Below are positions 45,795 through 57,700 of a stretch of DNA of 64,000 nt, piece after piece; the first letter of the stretch is position 1; every line of letters starts with the position of its first letter. The position numbers were made by a program, and so were the translations under genes. The notes beneath the pieces are model-generated. The model did not search any database and was not told the DNA's origin. It worked only from the letters and a program-made list of their open reading frames with translations. Source of the DNA: Branchiostoma belcheri (lineage: Eukaryota; Chordata; Leptocardii; Amphioxiformes; Branchiostomatidae); assembly GCF_001625305.1 (NCBI RefSeq), contig NW_017804076.1, positions 1,778,594-1,842,593 on the forward strand. The letters are read 5' to 3'.

Positions 45795-46160
45795 TAGAAA
45801 AAGGGTGTGACTAAGTGTTTGCAAAAGTTGAGAGGAAAGGTCCAAAACGTTGGAAGAGGCGCACAAGACAGGGTGACGTACCGTGCAATTAAAAGCAGAG
45901 TTCAAGGCTGAGGCAAGAAAAGAGTATGTAAAAGTAGTGTGTTTCAGAAAGTTGAGTGAAAAGGTCCAAAGCGTGACGGAATAGGAACACAAGAAAGAGT
46001 GACGTACCGTGCAATTAAAAACAGGGTTCAAGGATGAAAGGCAAGGAAAAGATGTTGCGTGTAAAGGTCCAATGTGTTGGAAAACAAGTCTAGAAAAGTG
46101 TGATGTACCGTGCAATTTGCAGACAAAGTTACGTGACGGGTCTAAAACAGAAATGCCCAG
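45795..46160. repeat. Degenerate minisatellite with tgacgtaccgtgcaatt core
   Basis: Three units of about 100-130 bases share gtgacgtaccgtgcaatt, (a)acagggttcaagg, gtccaa(a)(g)cgttgga and an agaaagttgag segment, each progressively diverged. A fourth, weaker copy of the core (tgatgaactgtgcaattata) is near 46230. Reading frames across it are compositional. Confidence 0.75.
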
Positions 46161-46803
46161 GGGCGGCATGCAAAGAGTTTTAAGGGAGTGGGTGAAAGTG
46201 GGAACCAAAGGGATAAAAGAGGAAGGTGTGATGAACTGTGCAATTATAAGTAGGTTTGACAGAAGAAATAAAAATGTGATGAGAGTAGAGGGTCTGCAGG
46301 GGGAATCCTGGCAAAATTAAATTTAGGAGGACCGACAAGGCTTAACAGAAAATTCAGGCTGGCCTGCAATTAACTCTTCATATAGTAAATTAAGTTGTAA
46401 GTTCTTGTATAAGGCTTTGGGAGCGACTTCTTTGGAATGTTCTTTAATTTGTATTCACTGGATGTCTGCCAATCTGGTGTTGACGATACAAAGAATTTTT
46501 CTATGAATCTTAAGATAAATTCAATCTAACAAATAACATTAGCAATTAAGGTGACGAATTACATGATGGGAAGAATTTTCAGACAATTGGTTAACATCAA
46601 ACAAAAGTGGCCAGCTACGATTAATGATGGGGTAAAATGGCTCCCATAAAAGAGTATGCAGACCCCGAGACAGTAGAGTGAATGAAGTGGGCATAAAAGA
46701 AAGGAAGGAAAGTGTGAGTGTGAGTGCATGTACTGAAAGTGTGTGAAGTGTTGTCTTTGTTAACAAAGAAACCATACTCACACCTCCCCATCTTCTTTCA
46801 CAG

Positions 46804-49424
46804 TCAGCTCTGCCAATAAACGTCCAGTTCTTCCTCCCACCAAGCTACAACCTTGTCTCCAGGTCCACATCTTGAAGACAGAGAAACAAAAGTTAGTATA
46901 TTGATGGCAGCAACTAGCCTTGCTAGAATGTGTCACACAACACGCAAGATTTGATTTTAGAAATTGTTTAAAATTGAAAGGATACTTATTGTGATGCAAA
47001 AAAAAACATCTCCAGGCAACACTGAATGAGCTAAGTAACGATAAGATCACATAAATGAACTATCCCTTTACTTCAATAGACATAGAAAGTTTTAGACTAT
47101 ACAAAGTTGTTTCTACACATCACTACTGGTTACAGGAAACATGTTCATCCTCAGAATTCTTCACATTATCCAAGAATAAAGGATCCAAGTTGTGAGCCAT
47201 TGTCTCACCTGTACAGATTCTTCACTTCACTCTGTGTCTTGAAGTCGACTGGTTTGCTGAACTTGTCTGTTTTAGACTGGTTTCTCCCATGTCCAGTCAG
47301 GACAGCTGACCCTCAGGACACACCTTTTAAACAATATGAAAGGATAATTAGTGTGTTGCAAAAAAAACACTGAATTGACATTAAAGGATTTTTTCTGTGC
47401 AAGTGCTAAGTGAAGACAGTTGCAGAGTACATATTAGAACCATATGAATTTTGTTTAAGTGTCATCTCACCTGTGGATGCTGTCATCTCACTCTTGAGTC
47501 TTCAAATCTCGTGCACCTGGTCTGCTCTGTTCTCTTGTCAGGTTCAGACAAGAGTCACCATCAGTTAGCAGCCACCTAACTGTACAACATTATATGTTAT
47601 ATATTTGTTCAAAAACACACCAGGTAAATGGTAAGTAAATTGCAGACTTTAGATTTTTCTCACCTGATATTCTTCTGGAGTCTTCAAATCATCAGGTCTG
47701 GTCCAATCTTCTGTTGTCAGGTTCAGACTGGAGTCTTCACTACTGCATCAGTCAGCAGCCACCTAACTATACAGACATTAGAAGTTACACACTTGTCTCA
47801 AATAATACCAAGTAAATGGTAGGTAAAGTACAGAAATCTTTTTTTTCTCACCTAATATTCCTCTGGGGTCTTCAAAACAGGTCTAGTCTGGTCCAATCTT
47901 CTCTTGTGAGGTTCAGACAGGAGTCAGCATCAATCAGCAGCCACCTAACTATACAACATTATATGTTACATATTTGTCTCAAATAACATCATTAGCTATA
48001 GTAAATGGTAGGTGAAATACAGATTTCAGATTTTTCTCACCTAATTTTCTTCTGGGGTCTTCAAATCACCAGGTCTGGTCTGGTCCAAACTTCTCTAGTC
48101 AGATTCAGACAGGAGTCCTCACTACTGCATCAGTCAGCAGCCACCTAACTATACAGACATTAGAAGTTGCACACTTGTCTCACATAATACCAAGTATATT
48201 AATGATAGGTAAAATACAGAAATCAGATTTTTCTCACCTGATATTCCTCTGGGATCTTCAAATCGCCAGGTCTGGTCTGGTCCAATCTTCTCATTTTCAT
48301 ACAGGAGTCCTCACTACTGCATCAGTCAGCAGCCACCTAACTATACAGACATTAGATGTTACACAGTTGTCTCAAATAATACCAAGTAAATGGTAGGTAA
48401 AATGGAGATATCAGATTTTTCTCACCTACTACTATTCTTCTGGGGTCTTCAAAACAGGTCTGGTCTGGTCCAATCTTCTCTTGTCAGGTTCAGACAGGAG
48501 TCCTCACTACTGTATCAATCAGCAGCCACCTAACTATACAACATTATATGTTACATATTTGTTAAAAAATCAGGTAAATGGTAAGTAAATTGCAGAATTT
48601 AGATTTTTCTCAACTAACCGTGATTCTTCTGGGGTCTTCAAAACAGGTCTGGTCTGGTCCAATCTTCTCTTGTCAGGTTCAGACAGGAGTCACCATCAGT
48701 CAGCAGTGACCTAACTATACAACATAATATCATCTATGTTACACACTTGTCTTGAATAACAACAAATAACTTAACTAGCAGTAAGAAAAGTTACCTTAAA
48801 AGTAGCCTTTGTGGACTAGATTGCAAATAAATTATGGAAAAATTACTGCAAAAGCATCTGCCGCCAAGACCGCCTTTAAATGCAAGTTGGAACTCAAAAT
48901 CTGCTACATGTAGTACTAAATTTGAAATTTATCAAAATCTCTTTAAAAAAAAAAAATACGAAAAAAAAAGACTACAAGACCTTAGCGCTAATTAGTTTAG
49001 CAGTAATAAGCATCTACAGTGCAGAAACAAGGCGGGAACAATTATATCCACGTGTGGCGCAGTTACACAGGTGGTCCCCTCGCCACGAGGCAGTCAAATT
49101 TTCTTACTTTTTCTGTGTTTCTCTCTTCAAAGATATTGTACAAATACACGGAAGCTATTTGTTTTTCTATTACCGAAGGACGACTATGAAGTAAACTTGT
49201 ATGGTCAAACTTTACAAAAAAAGTAAGCAAACAAGAATCATTCAAATACTCGCACATAAAAGATAGTGCAAAATGTTCATAAAACTACAGATTTTTCGAC
49301 AATACAATTTGCCATGTTCTTCATGTTCACAAATTTTAACAGAATATGTTGGAATTTTACCTTTCTGTCTCCTACGAAGTCTTCCCCTCACCACCAGAAA
49401 TGCAGTCCTCACAACAGTGGCCAT
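46804..49424 (-). CDS. Possible small protein gene (75 aa) with an internal tandem exon array
   Basis: Tentative exons: 49424-49361 (ATG), 47305-47209 and 46870-46804 (TGA); phases close. The N-terminus (MATVVRTAFLVVRGRLRRRQ) is Arg-rich without acidic residues, like a mitochondrial targeting sequence. The middle reads FSKPVDFKTQSEVKNLYR, and the end CGPGDKVVAWWEEELDVYW. The start lies in aaaATGGCC, a YY1-like context, and an ETS site (CCGGAAGT, 49901-49908) is about 480 bases upstream. The acceptor of the middle exon has a weak pyrimidine tract. Between exons 1 and 2 sits an array of about seven copies resembling exon 2 plus its donor. I do not recognise the family; the model could be wrong. 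Confidence 0.3.
47460..48770 (-). repeat. Tandem array (about 188 bp x 7) of exon-like units
   Basis: Units repeat at 47471, 47664, 47852, 48041, 48239, 48426 and about 48611 (minus-strand donor positions), giving a spacing of 186-198 bases. On the minus strand each unit holds ctatac/ttag acceptor-like sequence, gtggctgctgac, tctgaacctgac, agattggaccagacc, ttgaagac(t/c)cc and usually a donor (cag or tag|gtgaga). The same arrangement, further diverged, forms the candidate exon 47209-47305. Frames differ between units and several carry stops, so most cannot be coding in series. Confidence 0.85.
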
Positions 49425-49429
49425 TTTGT

Positions 49430-51130
49430 CTTCTTCCCCACAAGCACATGTCCAGTCAGGAAATACAGGTTCTCTCCTCCAAACAGACACACTACCGGCC
49501 AAAAATCCACAGAGAAGTTCCAAATACTCCATATGGTATCCGAAAACGCAGAAAGGAAGAATATTCGGGAACAAGAAACTGAAATTTTTGTCCCAAAAAT
49601 TCGGGGTCGGGGGAACTCAAGAACATTCTCTCAGTGCGACATGTGCGAAATGAACGGACTGTACCAAGTGCGATGCTATTGCAGGGGTACCAGAAAACTG
49701 TCAATCCATAAAAAAAGTTTCTGCCTTAATGATTTGGAAGGAAAATCAGTGAATTTTATTTTTTAAAAAATCAGTAAAATATGTGAATGAAAACGATGAA
49801 TCACATCTTTTTTTGAATGTTTACTAAGTTCTCGAGTTTCCGATTTTAATCGCGTAAATTTGGGTCTAACCGAAGCACCGCAACCAAGGCGGAAGGACAC
49901 CCGGAAGTAAGCCTCGGGCCCGAAATCACCCAAAACGCATCCACTCTTTCACTTTTCAACCAAATTAGTATTTAATGCCATTTTGTAGCAGAATCATAAG
50001 AAATATGAACTCAAAGCTGAACCATCGAAAGCTTACGTCACTTTTTGTACCGCGCACTTTTTCCCTGTCGCGGAAGAATTGGTGTGCATCGGTCCTGAAT
50101 TGGGTCTGTCCTTGGTGCTGAAAACACCATCAGACGCAAGTTTTACAACTTATTCTTTGTTCATTGAAATATGGCTTCCAGAGAAGTACTCTTACGTATG
50201 TCGGATGAACTTACATTGTTTTCGTGTTTCTGTGTATGTGATCTGATGTGACGAAACATTTTATTGATCCATAATAAGATTATCAATATGTAAACGTTCA
50301 TCTCTGATGCGTTCTGTGGGTGCTGTCGCTATGCCTCGCGCGACGGGCTATTGTGAAAATCTCGGTGTTAGTATTTTCTTTATACTTTTCTTGATTATAC
50401 ATAATGGTTTTCTCTTTCCAATAAGATCAGTCGTTTTGTGGCTTATTTATAGGTGACGGGTTTAATTCCAAGTGAAAATGGAAGACTTTGGCATCATTTT
50501 TCATCTGAAAATCTTTTCCCCCTAAAATTTGAGAGGTTGAAGAAAGTAAAAATCTGTTGTTCTTGTAGCTAGAGGGATATCATTCATTCCCATACACATT
50601 GTTTTTGCTTACAGCATTATTTNNNNNNNNNNNNNNNNNNNNTTGAGAGGTTGAAGAAGTAAAAATCTGTTGTTCTTGTAGCTAGAGGGATATCATTCAT
50701 TCCCATACACATTGTTTTTGCTACAGCATTATTTCCTAAAACTTGAGTGAAAGAGACGGTCGCTAGAGTTGAGGGTGTGCAGAATCGAATTGAGACCCAA
50801 AATAAACCGGGATGTGCCCCTTGAATACTTTGACATGTATCTATTTCGCTGACGAAACAATATACACAATTTGTTTATGACCGCGAAATCGAATTGAGAC
50901 CAATAAAATGTTTCGTCACATCAGATCATATTCACTGTGTTGATAAGCGTTGTTCTGCGAATGTATAACGCGAGATTGTAAAAGGCGTTCCAGAACAGTG
51001 TTGCGTCACAGAACGCCATCTAGCGTCCTAGCGACAGAACAACAGTGCGACACGAAACTCCGTACGGACAACACGCTAGCTTCTTAGCGTCTTTGTACTT
51101 CACAGTTTTCGCACTGCTAGATTTTCAAAC
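49430..51130. other. Intergenic region with inverted repeats and assembly gap
   Basis: No gene is seen. A 27-base word, gatctgatgtgacgaaac plus attttattg, at 50241-50267 is repeated in inverse at 50908-50934, enclosing about 640 bases that include the gap. This resembles the ends of a MITE or other foldback element. gaatcgaattgagacc occurs twice (about 50783 and 50886). The last 130 bases should contain the C2-protein promoter; a CRE-like tgcgtca is at 51002-51008. Confidence 0.5.
50623..50642. other. Assembly gap (20 N)
   Basis: Twenty N bases. The 94 bases before it (50529-50622) and the 92 after it (50643-50734) are the same sequence except for two single-base indels. Adjoining contigs probably overlap or a tandem copy was collapsed. 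Confidence 0.98.
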
Positions 51131-51134
51131 CACA

Positions 51135-52397
51135 ATGAGTCGAGTAGCAGACAAGTGCCTTAGCGGCGTAGTTCACGTCCTGACGGCACTAAGTCTCGTG
51201 AAAAGAGAGAAAACAGGAGAAGGGAAGCCGAAGTTGGAAGTAACGGTCCACGCAGCAACTGGCCAGGGAAGCTTCGGTCCTGGCAAGTACATGGCCACAA
51301 TGAAGCTTGGTCAAACCAAGTTCCGAACGGGGCTGAAGAAGGCGGATTCACTGGTCTGGAATGAGTCAGCCGAGTTCCCATCTTGGTCGTCTGATGACAA
51401 ACAAGACGTCGTCTTGAAGATACGTAAGGCCAAGAAGTGCACCGAGCGCACGGTTGGCACCGTCACCATTAACGTGAAGGAAGCCCTGGAGACCAACCTC
51501 CACCTGTCGGTGAGGAGGCGGTATTTGGTGACCCCTAGCGACAAGCAGCGCAAGTGCAGGGTTTTCCTGGAGGTGTCCGTGACTGTGGATGAGGGGAGTA
51601 AGGGAGAAACCGCAGGTGAGAATGAGCTGGGTTCATCATCATTTTAAATAGCCCCAAATAATAGGTACCCCGCGAGGGGTGCTGTTAGGGGCTCCACGTC
51701 AATAAAAACTGATTCACAAGGCAAACTGAGCGTTTGAAATGACCGCCCAAATACTGAGATAGTATTAGAGAAATTTTCGATACCAGATAGCTATATAGCT
51801 AGCATCAACATGTTTGGTGCATTATTATTGGTGCAAGTCTGGTCAAACTTTATACCAGTTAAACTTAGATACATTCATGTAAGCTATAAGGTTTGTTGTT
51901 GCTCAAGCATGGATGTGGTTGCCTAAACATTGATGAAGTTCTATTAATTTATACCAGACAAACCCGCATCCTTGGATGAGTCAACCAAGCCCAAGTCTGC
52001 CCAGGCAGTGGCGCCACCTACCGAGATCGATCCACGCTGCAGTGAGCAGATCTCCGCCATCTCCACCACCTATGCAGAGCTGATTGCAAAGCAGTTCTCC
52101 TCGGCAGAATTGCTGGCCTACGTCAACGGTCTTCGCGACAAACTGTCCGTAGCTGCGCCGCACGTGTTGGACAACGTTGTGATCAAAAACATCGCGGCAA
52201 ACGTCCCAGATGCTACGCAGTACAATCTGCCGGAGTTGGTCGGCCAGAGTTTGGAAGGACTGGGGAAGATCCTGGACGTTGTGCAGAGGCTGAGCCAAGA
52301 GGAAGACGGCCGCCTGCATTTCATCAGGAAATGGTACGTGGATGAAGTATGCCGACAAGCCATGGAGGCAGCTCCAGAAGTACTGGAAGGTGGCTAA
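51135..52397 (+). CDS. Two-exon C2-domain protein, 306 aa
   Basis: Exon 1 is 51135-51615 (first ATG; donor cgcag|gtgaga) and exon 2 is 51958-52397 (acceptor taccag; TAA), joining G|AC in phase. An in-frame GTG upstream is not used as a start. Residues about 35-145 form a C2-type beta-sandwich: PKLEVTVHAATGQG, YMATMKLGQTKFRTGLKKA, LVWNESAEF, DVVLKIRKAK, TVGTVTINVKEAL and RVFLEVSVTV. The Asp residues that bind calcium in classical C2 loops are mostly absent, so calcium-independent binding is likely. After a polar, low-complexity linker, the second exon encodes an all-helical domain of about 120 residues (AELIAKQFSSAELLAYVNGL; ELVGQSLEGLGKILDVVQRL). It ends with a predicted helix and EVLEGG. I do not recognise this combination; lipid or protein docking at membranes is a guess. 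Confidence 0.85.
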
Positions 52398-52931
52398 TGT
52401 ACATATGACGTAGTTACGCCTCTATGTGGCGGATGAAAGTACTGCAAGTACTTAGACATAAAGTTTTATGAAATCTCTCGTGGTTGCATGACTGTTTCAT
52501 ATGTTTGAGAACCATTGTTCCGGTTCACAACTGTTTCCAATGCACATTTGTGTTATGTTTAATGGCTGTTTGGAGTGCTAACAATGAAACGAAAGGTAAA
52601 AAAATGTAAAACATAGTGCTCAGTTTAAAACTCCTATGAAATTACCCCAAGAAAAGAAAGTACATAACATGAACAGAAGTATGTTACATAGGATTATCCC
52701 TTGGTATGGGGGTGACTGATTACTACTACATGAACAAACGTTTACAGGTGGTTTATTTGCATAATGTGATTGAACATATATTTCACATTTTGTAAAATGA
52801 AAGTCTATTCCCTGCTTACCTTTGCCAGAAATACAAGTTTTTGTTCCTTTCATTATAGCATCTGATACATATAACCTATGGTATGTTCACATCACTGAAT
52901 ATGTTATTATGGTTGTAACTGAGTTTTGAGA

Positions 52932-52937
52932 AATAAA
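52932..52937 (+). terminator. Polyadenylation signal AATAAA of the C2-domain gene
   Basis: gagaaataaaagg about 535 bases after the stop codon. The transcript probably ends near 52955. Confidence 0.55.
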
Positions 52938-52959
52938 AGGGCATGTCCCTTGTTAAATC

Positions 52960-54700
52960 ATGAAATGTTGTCTGTCATATTTTTTAAAGAAGACACGATT
53001 TTACCATACTCCTACACCTTACACCAAGGAGGTTAAAAAAGAGACCACAAACTGAGTGGCCCTCCTCCCAGAGATCTTATCATGGCCGTACACACCTCCA
53101 ACTCAAGAGAACCATTCCCATGCATTCCCAGAACAACCAATAGAAGCTCAAGATTATTTATCACTGTGAACATCAGTCCAATGGTAGCTCAGGATTCTCT
53201 GTCACCATGGAAACCATTCATCACAGTTTTCAACAATATGGGAACAAAAGTCTGACTATAGGTGGTCTATGTTAGCACACACGCATACAAATCAACAGGA
53301 TTAAGATCCCGATTCTTATATGAAGCTTCCAGGACCCTGACCAAGGGAAGGGCTTCTACAGGACCTCCATAATCTGGCTATCCATACTGTAGACTATACA
53401 ATGTTTGCTGTATATTGCACACATAAGTAGAAGGTAAAAGAAACAATCACATGTATGACAAAAAAATTTTCGTGGCAAAAAATGTTTTGTATTCTTCATT
53501 CAATTCATACCCCGGTAGCTTTTGTATTCTTCATTTCATTATAAAACAAACAAGAGTAAAGGTGGTTTCAAGAGTCTTCTTCGAAAAGTCACAATCTTGC
53601 AGAGGCATCTGGACCCAAGCATCCTTAGGCAAAGAATTCTAAAACGATGAAAATAGAAGTACAGGTTTCGTAATGAATGCTAAGTGTCAATTAGTAGTAA
53701 GAGTCCACATTTTTGCAACTGAAGAGACTAAAAAGCAATGTCTCTGAAAAAACAATCGAACAGAACTAGTATCAGTACTAATCCAAATCAGTAAAATTTC
53801 ATCTATGATCACACAATATTTCCCATGCATAGAGAACACAAAATACATATCACAGCACATCGGCTACTTTGTATTAAAAGAGAATTCTCTACAGAATTAT
53901 CCTGCAAAAGAGCACATTGGTATTGGCTAAAGTTCCAGGGAGCTTAGGTTTTTTTTTTTCATTTCATCAAACTTTTAGTTCAAGTAATTTCATTGATGAC
54001 AGAAAGGTTTAACATTGTCAGTGGTAAAGAAAAAGGTTGACAACATTTTCTTAGTAGTTTGATATGCAAATCTTCTGTGCGAAACTCTAGACAGTGACAG
54101 TATATTTCATGACTTCTCTCAAATCCCTCTAAGTATCATCTATATTTTTACTTAATTCAAAAATTCATCTACTTACAAAAATGTAGAAGTAGTTCCACTA
54201 CAAAATACTGTTTGCATGTACAGTTGTACATTAAGTACAATGTACAAAGCCCCCCCCCCCCAAATGTATGGAAATTATGTTATGTAACACAAAGGCAGTG
54301 GCAGAAACTATGGTTACAATTACAGTAATAGTTTGTAAAATAAGTTCTGCATTATATCATAACAACCTTCAATGCAGTATGATCTACTATATACTTCTCA
54401 TCATTGTTCTGAATGAAGTAAAATCTGTACAAAAGAACTCAAGATTTCTATGGAAACTACTCAAAAATTAGCAGCCACAAAAACCGTCTGTTTGTATGAA
54501 ATAGTCTGTACATATAGTTAGGATAGAACACTACTTGAATATTAAGTACACGTACACGTAACACTCTCAATATCTTGAAAATCTATCTACTACATGTAAT
54601 ACCAACACTCAGCCTGCTCTACAACAGTACAGACCTTTGTAAGATGTAATATTGTTATAATATATGACACAATTCGAGTACAAAAGGACAGGGAGAGATG
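52960..54700. other. Convergent intergenic region / DDX42 3'UTR
   Basis: A/T-rich sequence between the C2-domain gene (plus) and DDX42 (minus). It should hold the DDX42 3'UTR. No canonical polyadenylation signal is obvious close to its stop at 54703. A poly-C run (54249-54260) and simple tracts occur. No credible gene is seen. Confidence 0.4.
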
Positions 54701-54702
54701 TC

Positions 54703-57700
54703 TTAAGTGTCCCATCTGCTTCTCTTTGATTTTGGTTGCTTGGAACTTGGTGGTGACGAGACGGGTCCGGGCGCTTTGAAACCGTCGCTGTCCCTATCCC
54801 TGTCCCGCTCTTTATCGTGCCTGTGGCGGTCGTGATCTCTGTCCCGATCTCTGTCCCGGTGTCTGTCCCGATCTCGGTCGCGATCCCTGTCCCTGTCCCG
54901 GCTCCTGTCGTGGTCGTGATGATCCCTGTGGCGGTCACGGTCGCGATCTCGATCCCTGTCCCGATCTCTGTGTGAGCTGCTGCTGCTGCTAGAAGAGCTG
55001 CTGAATCTGCTGCCGGACGAATTGTGTGCTCTGCTCAGTGCCGAGGGGCTGGTTACTGGGTCCTTGGGTATGGCAAAGTTTGTCTGTAACAGAAGCAAGT
55101 CAGTCAATACAGCTATTTTCTAGCATGCATTATTTTCTAAAAAGAACCATAACCCAGATGGAAAAGTTTACTAAAGAAATCAGTGTTCCAGACAGCCAAT
55201 ATTTTTTCCGTCATCTCTATTTTGTGTGATCATCATGTCGAGTGCCAAAGGCAAAGAGGAGCAATAATCCTGGCACATAGTTTGAAATTTTGACTGTCTG
55301 AAACAATATCTACTGCATTTTGAGGGGCATGTACTTTAATGACATCTCTTGCCACATCTCTATACGCTAATTTTTGTCCCTCAAAGATGACAGATTGGAC
55401 AAGATTTTTGTCTGTCTTGAGTGGCAAAATTCCGTCAAATGACAGAAAGACAGATGCTGACTAGAAGACTAAAAGAACTAAATAAACCACTGTAACTCAC
55501 AAATTTGTCGGCTGCTCCACTAGAACCAGTAGGACTGCTGATGGTGTGTAGACTCCCTGCACTCTGGAACCCTCCTGATGACCCGACAGTACTCAGACTG
55601 CTCCCACTCTGGAACCCTGCCATGCCTCCGGGTGACTTCACTGTAGACAGGCTACTGCCACTTTGGAAGCCTCCCAATCCTCCTGATGCCTTCCCACTGC
55701 TAGGGCTACTAGGGTACATAATCAATAATGATTCCCACCTTTGTACATGGCAAAGATCAAAGAAATGAGCTGTCAAAAATCACATACATGAGTTTTAGAC
55801 CTGCTCTCTAAATTGACCCTAAAGTCCCCAAATTTTTTTAATTGCATAGGGCAAAAAGGGTTCAATGTAATCAAAACAAACCATGATTTTTTACCCCTCT
55901 GTACAGGAAACCCAAGGAGGTTCTTGGGAAACCACAGTCAAACATCAGAACTTCTAGTAAGAGTTCTACAAAATCAGACACTCAAACATTTATAATTTCA
56001 ACGTAATAATAAGAAGAAACCCAGCTGCAAAATGCCAACATTTACCAGCATATGCAAAGAAAAAGACTGTTTGCAGTTGGATGGTTACCGTTATTCTGTA
56101 GTGTGCCAATTACTGACCTTTGTCCACCACCGAACCCTCCTGAAGTCCCCACTGTGCTCAGGCTGCTGCCGCTTTTGAAGGAAGGTTTGCTGGAGTCACT
56201 GGCAGATTGGAAGTTTCTCTGGTACTGACTCTGTAGGAGGATATGAAATCATCACTTAAATACTGTTGACTTCTATTTTGATTTGATTATATGAATTTTT
56301 CTCTGTTTCAAAAAAAGTTTTTGACCATACTGTACACTGTACAAAGCAGATATGAGCAAATATATGCCATAAATTGAAAAAAAATATTGGAAAATGATAC
56401 TACTGTAGAATGCCAAAATCAGTTCCAGAGGACAAGAATAAAATGCAAGAAATGAAAATGAAGAGTCTAATATTTGCCATACCATAATCTGTGTGTTTAG
56501 TCATGACCATGTAGATTTCATATTGAAGGCAACTTTTTTATTTGTCAAACTTGCACATTCGTGTCAGTTTGAGGGTTACCAGAGGATGTCATCCATATAA
56601 TGAAATCAACATGGCCTTATGAATTACTAGATGCCAGTTTATGCAAGCAAGATGTTGAAATCAGGCCTAAGGCACAGAAATGCAGAGAGATGCTTGCTCA
56701 CACCAGTAACTCTTGCGTTAAGATTATGTGCAATGCACAAAGGAGAATGCTGAAAGGAAAAAAAACAGTAAGCAACAGGAAAATATGCACTGCTGAAATA
56801 TTTGAACATTGACAAACATTGAACCAAGTTAATCACAGGAAAATGTGCTGCAAAAATAAAGCAAGACAATGAATTAGGTGCAGATCATGTTGCGAGAATG
56901 TTACTTCTTTAAAAAAAACAGGCAACTCAGGTCCAGTTGTTCCAAGCTGTTTAGAAATTACTGCAACGGGCAAAAAGCAATTCAAGACAAAAGAAAGGAG
57001 GCAAGATAAACGTAAGTTTCTTAGAAGACATCCTTTGAAGGCATATCTTGCAACCAGCAGAGACAATTAAGAGTAAAACTGCATTGTCTTTGGTATGCAC
57101 AAATCTTGCCAATGCCATATATGCCAGCATCAGCACTTAGGAATGACAGATGTACATGTACATGTACATGAAATTCATTGAATTCATTGAATCCCACTTC
57201 TGACACCAATTGTGACCACTACATACATGTTAAGTCAAAGCATCACAGACTGAATTGATAAAAACACCAAAATGATGTTACATGAGACTATTGAGATGTT
57301 AAGATTTGTACAATGCAATTCATTTTAATTTTAAATTTCAGTCCACAATACAAGAAAATGATCAGACATGTATGAATACTCTCGACATTAAAAAAAAAAA
57401 TTCTGGAATGGTATCCATAGTACACATGGATCCAACATGTACATAGCCATTCCCTGTCGTCTTGGAGCCTATAACAACCCACTCCAAGGCCACAGAACTC
57501 ACAATGACACTGCCTGGTGAGGCTGTCTGTGGGTTGGTGGCCATGTCCACAGTGTGCAGACTGCCCCCACTGGTGAACCCTCCCCTGCCTGATACTGTGC
57601 TCAGGCTGCTGCCACCTTTGAAGGTAGGCTTGGCAGAGTCACTGGCCGGCCGGAACTTTTTCTGGTACTGCGTCTGGGGACCAAGGAGAACGGTTACACA

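Noticed and set aside
45789-46320. Overlapping frames of 103 and 139 codons on opposite strands
   Set aside because: Both derive from the tgacgtaccgtgcaatt minisatellite.
49266-49766. 166-, 126- and 78-codon plus frames
   Set aside because: Three overlapping frames cover the same stretch, which is better explained on the minus strand by a start exon; none has protein-like motifs.
51045-51134. N-terminal extension of the C2-domain protein
   Set aside because: It would need a GTG start; the first ATG in frame is 51135.
54609-54938. Thr/Gly-rich frame near the DDX42 3' end
   Set aside because: Frame-shifted reading of the Arg-Asp codon repeat in the true DDX42 last exon.
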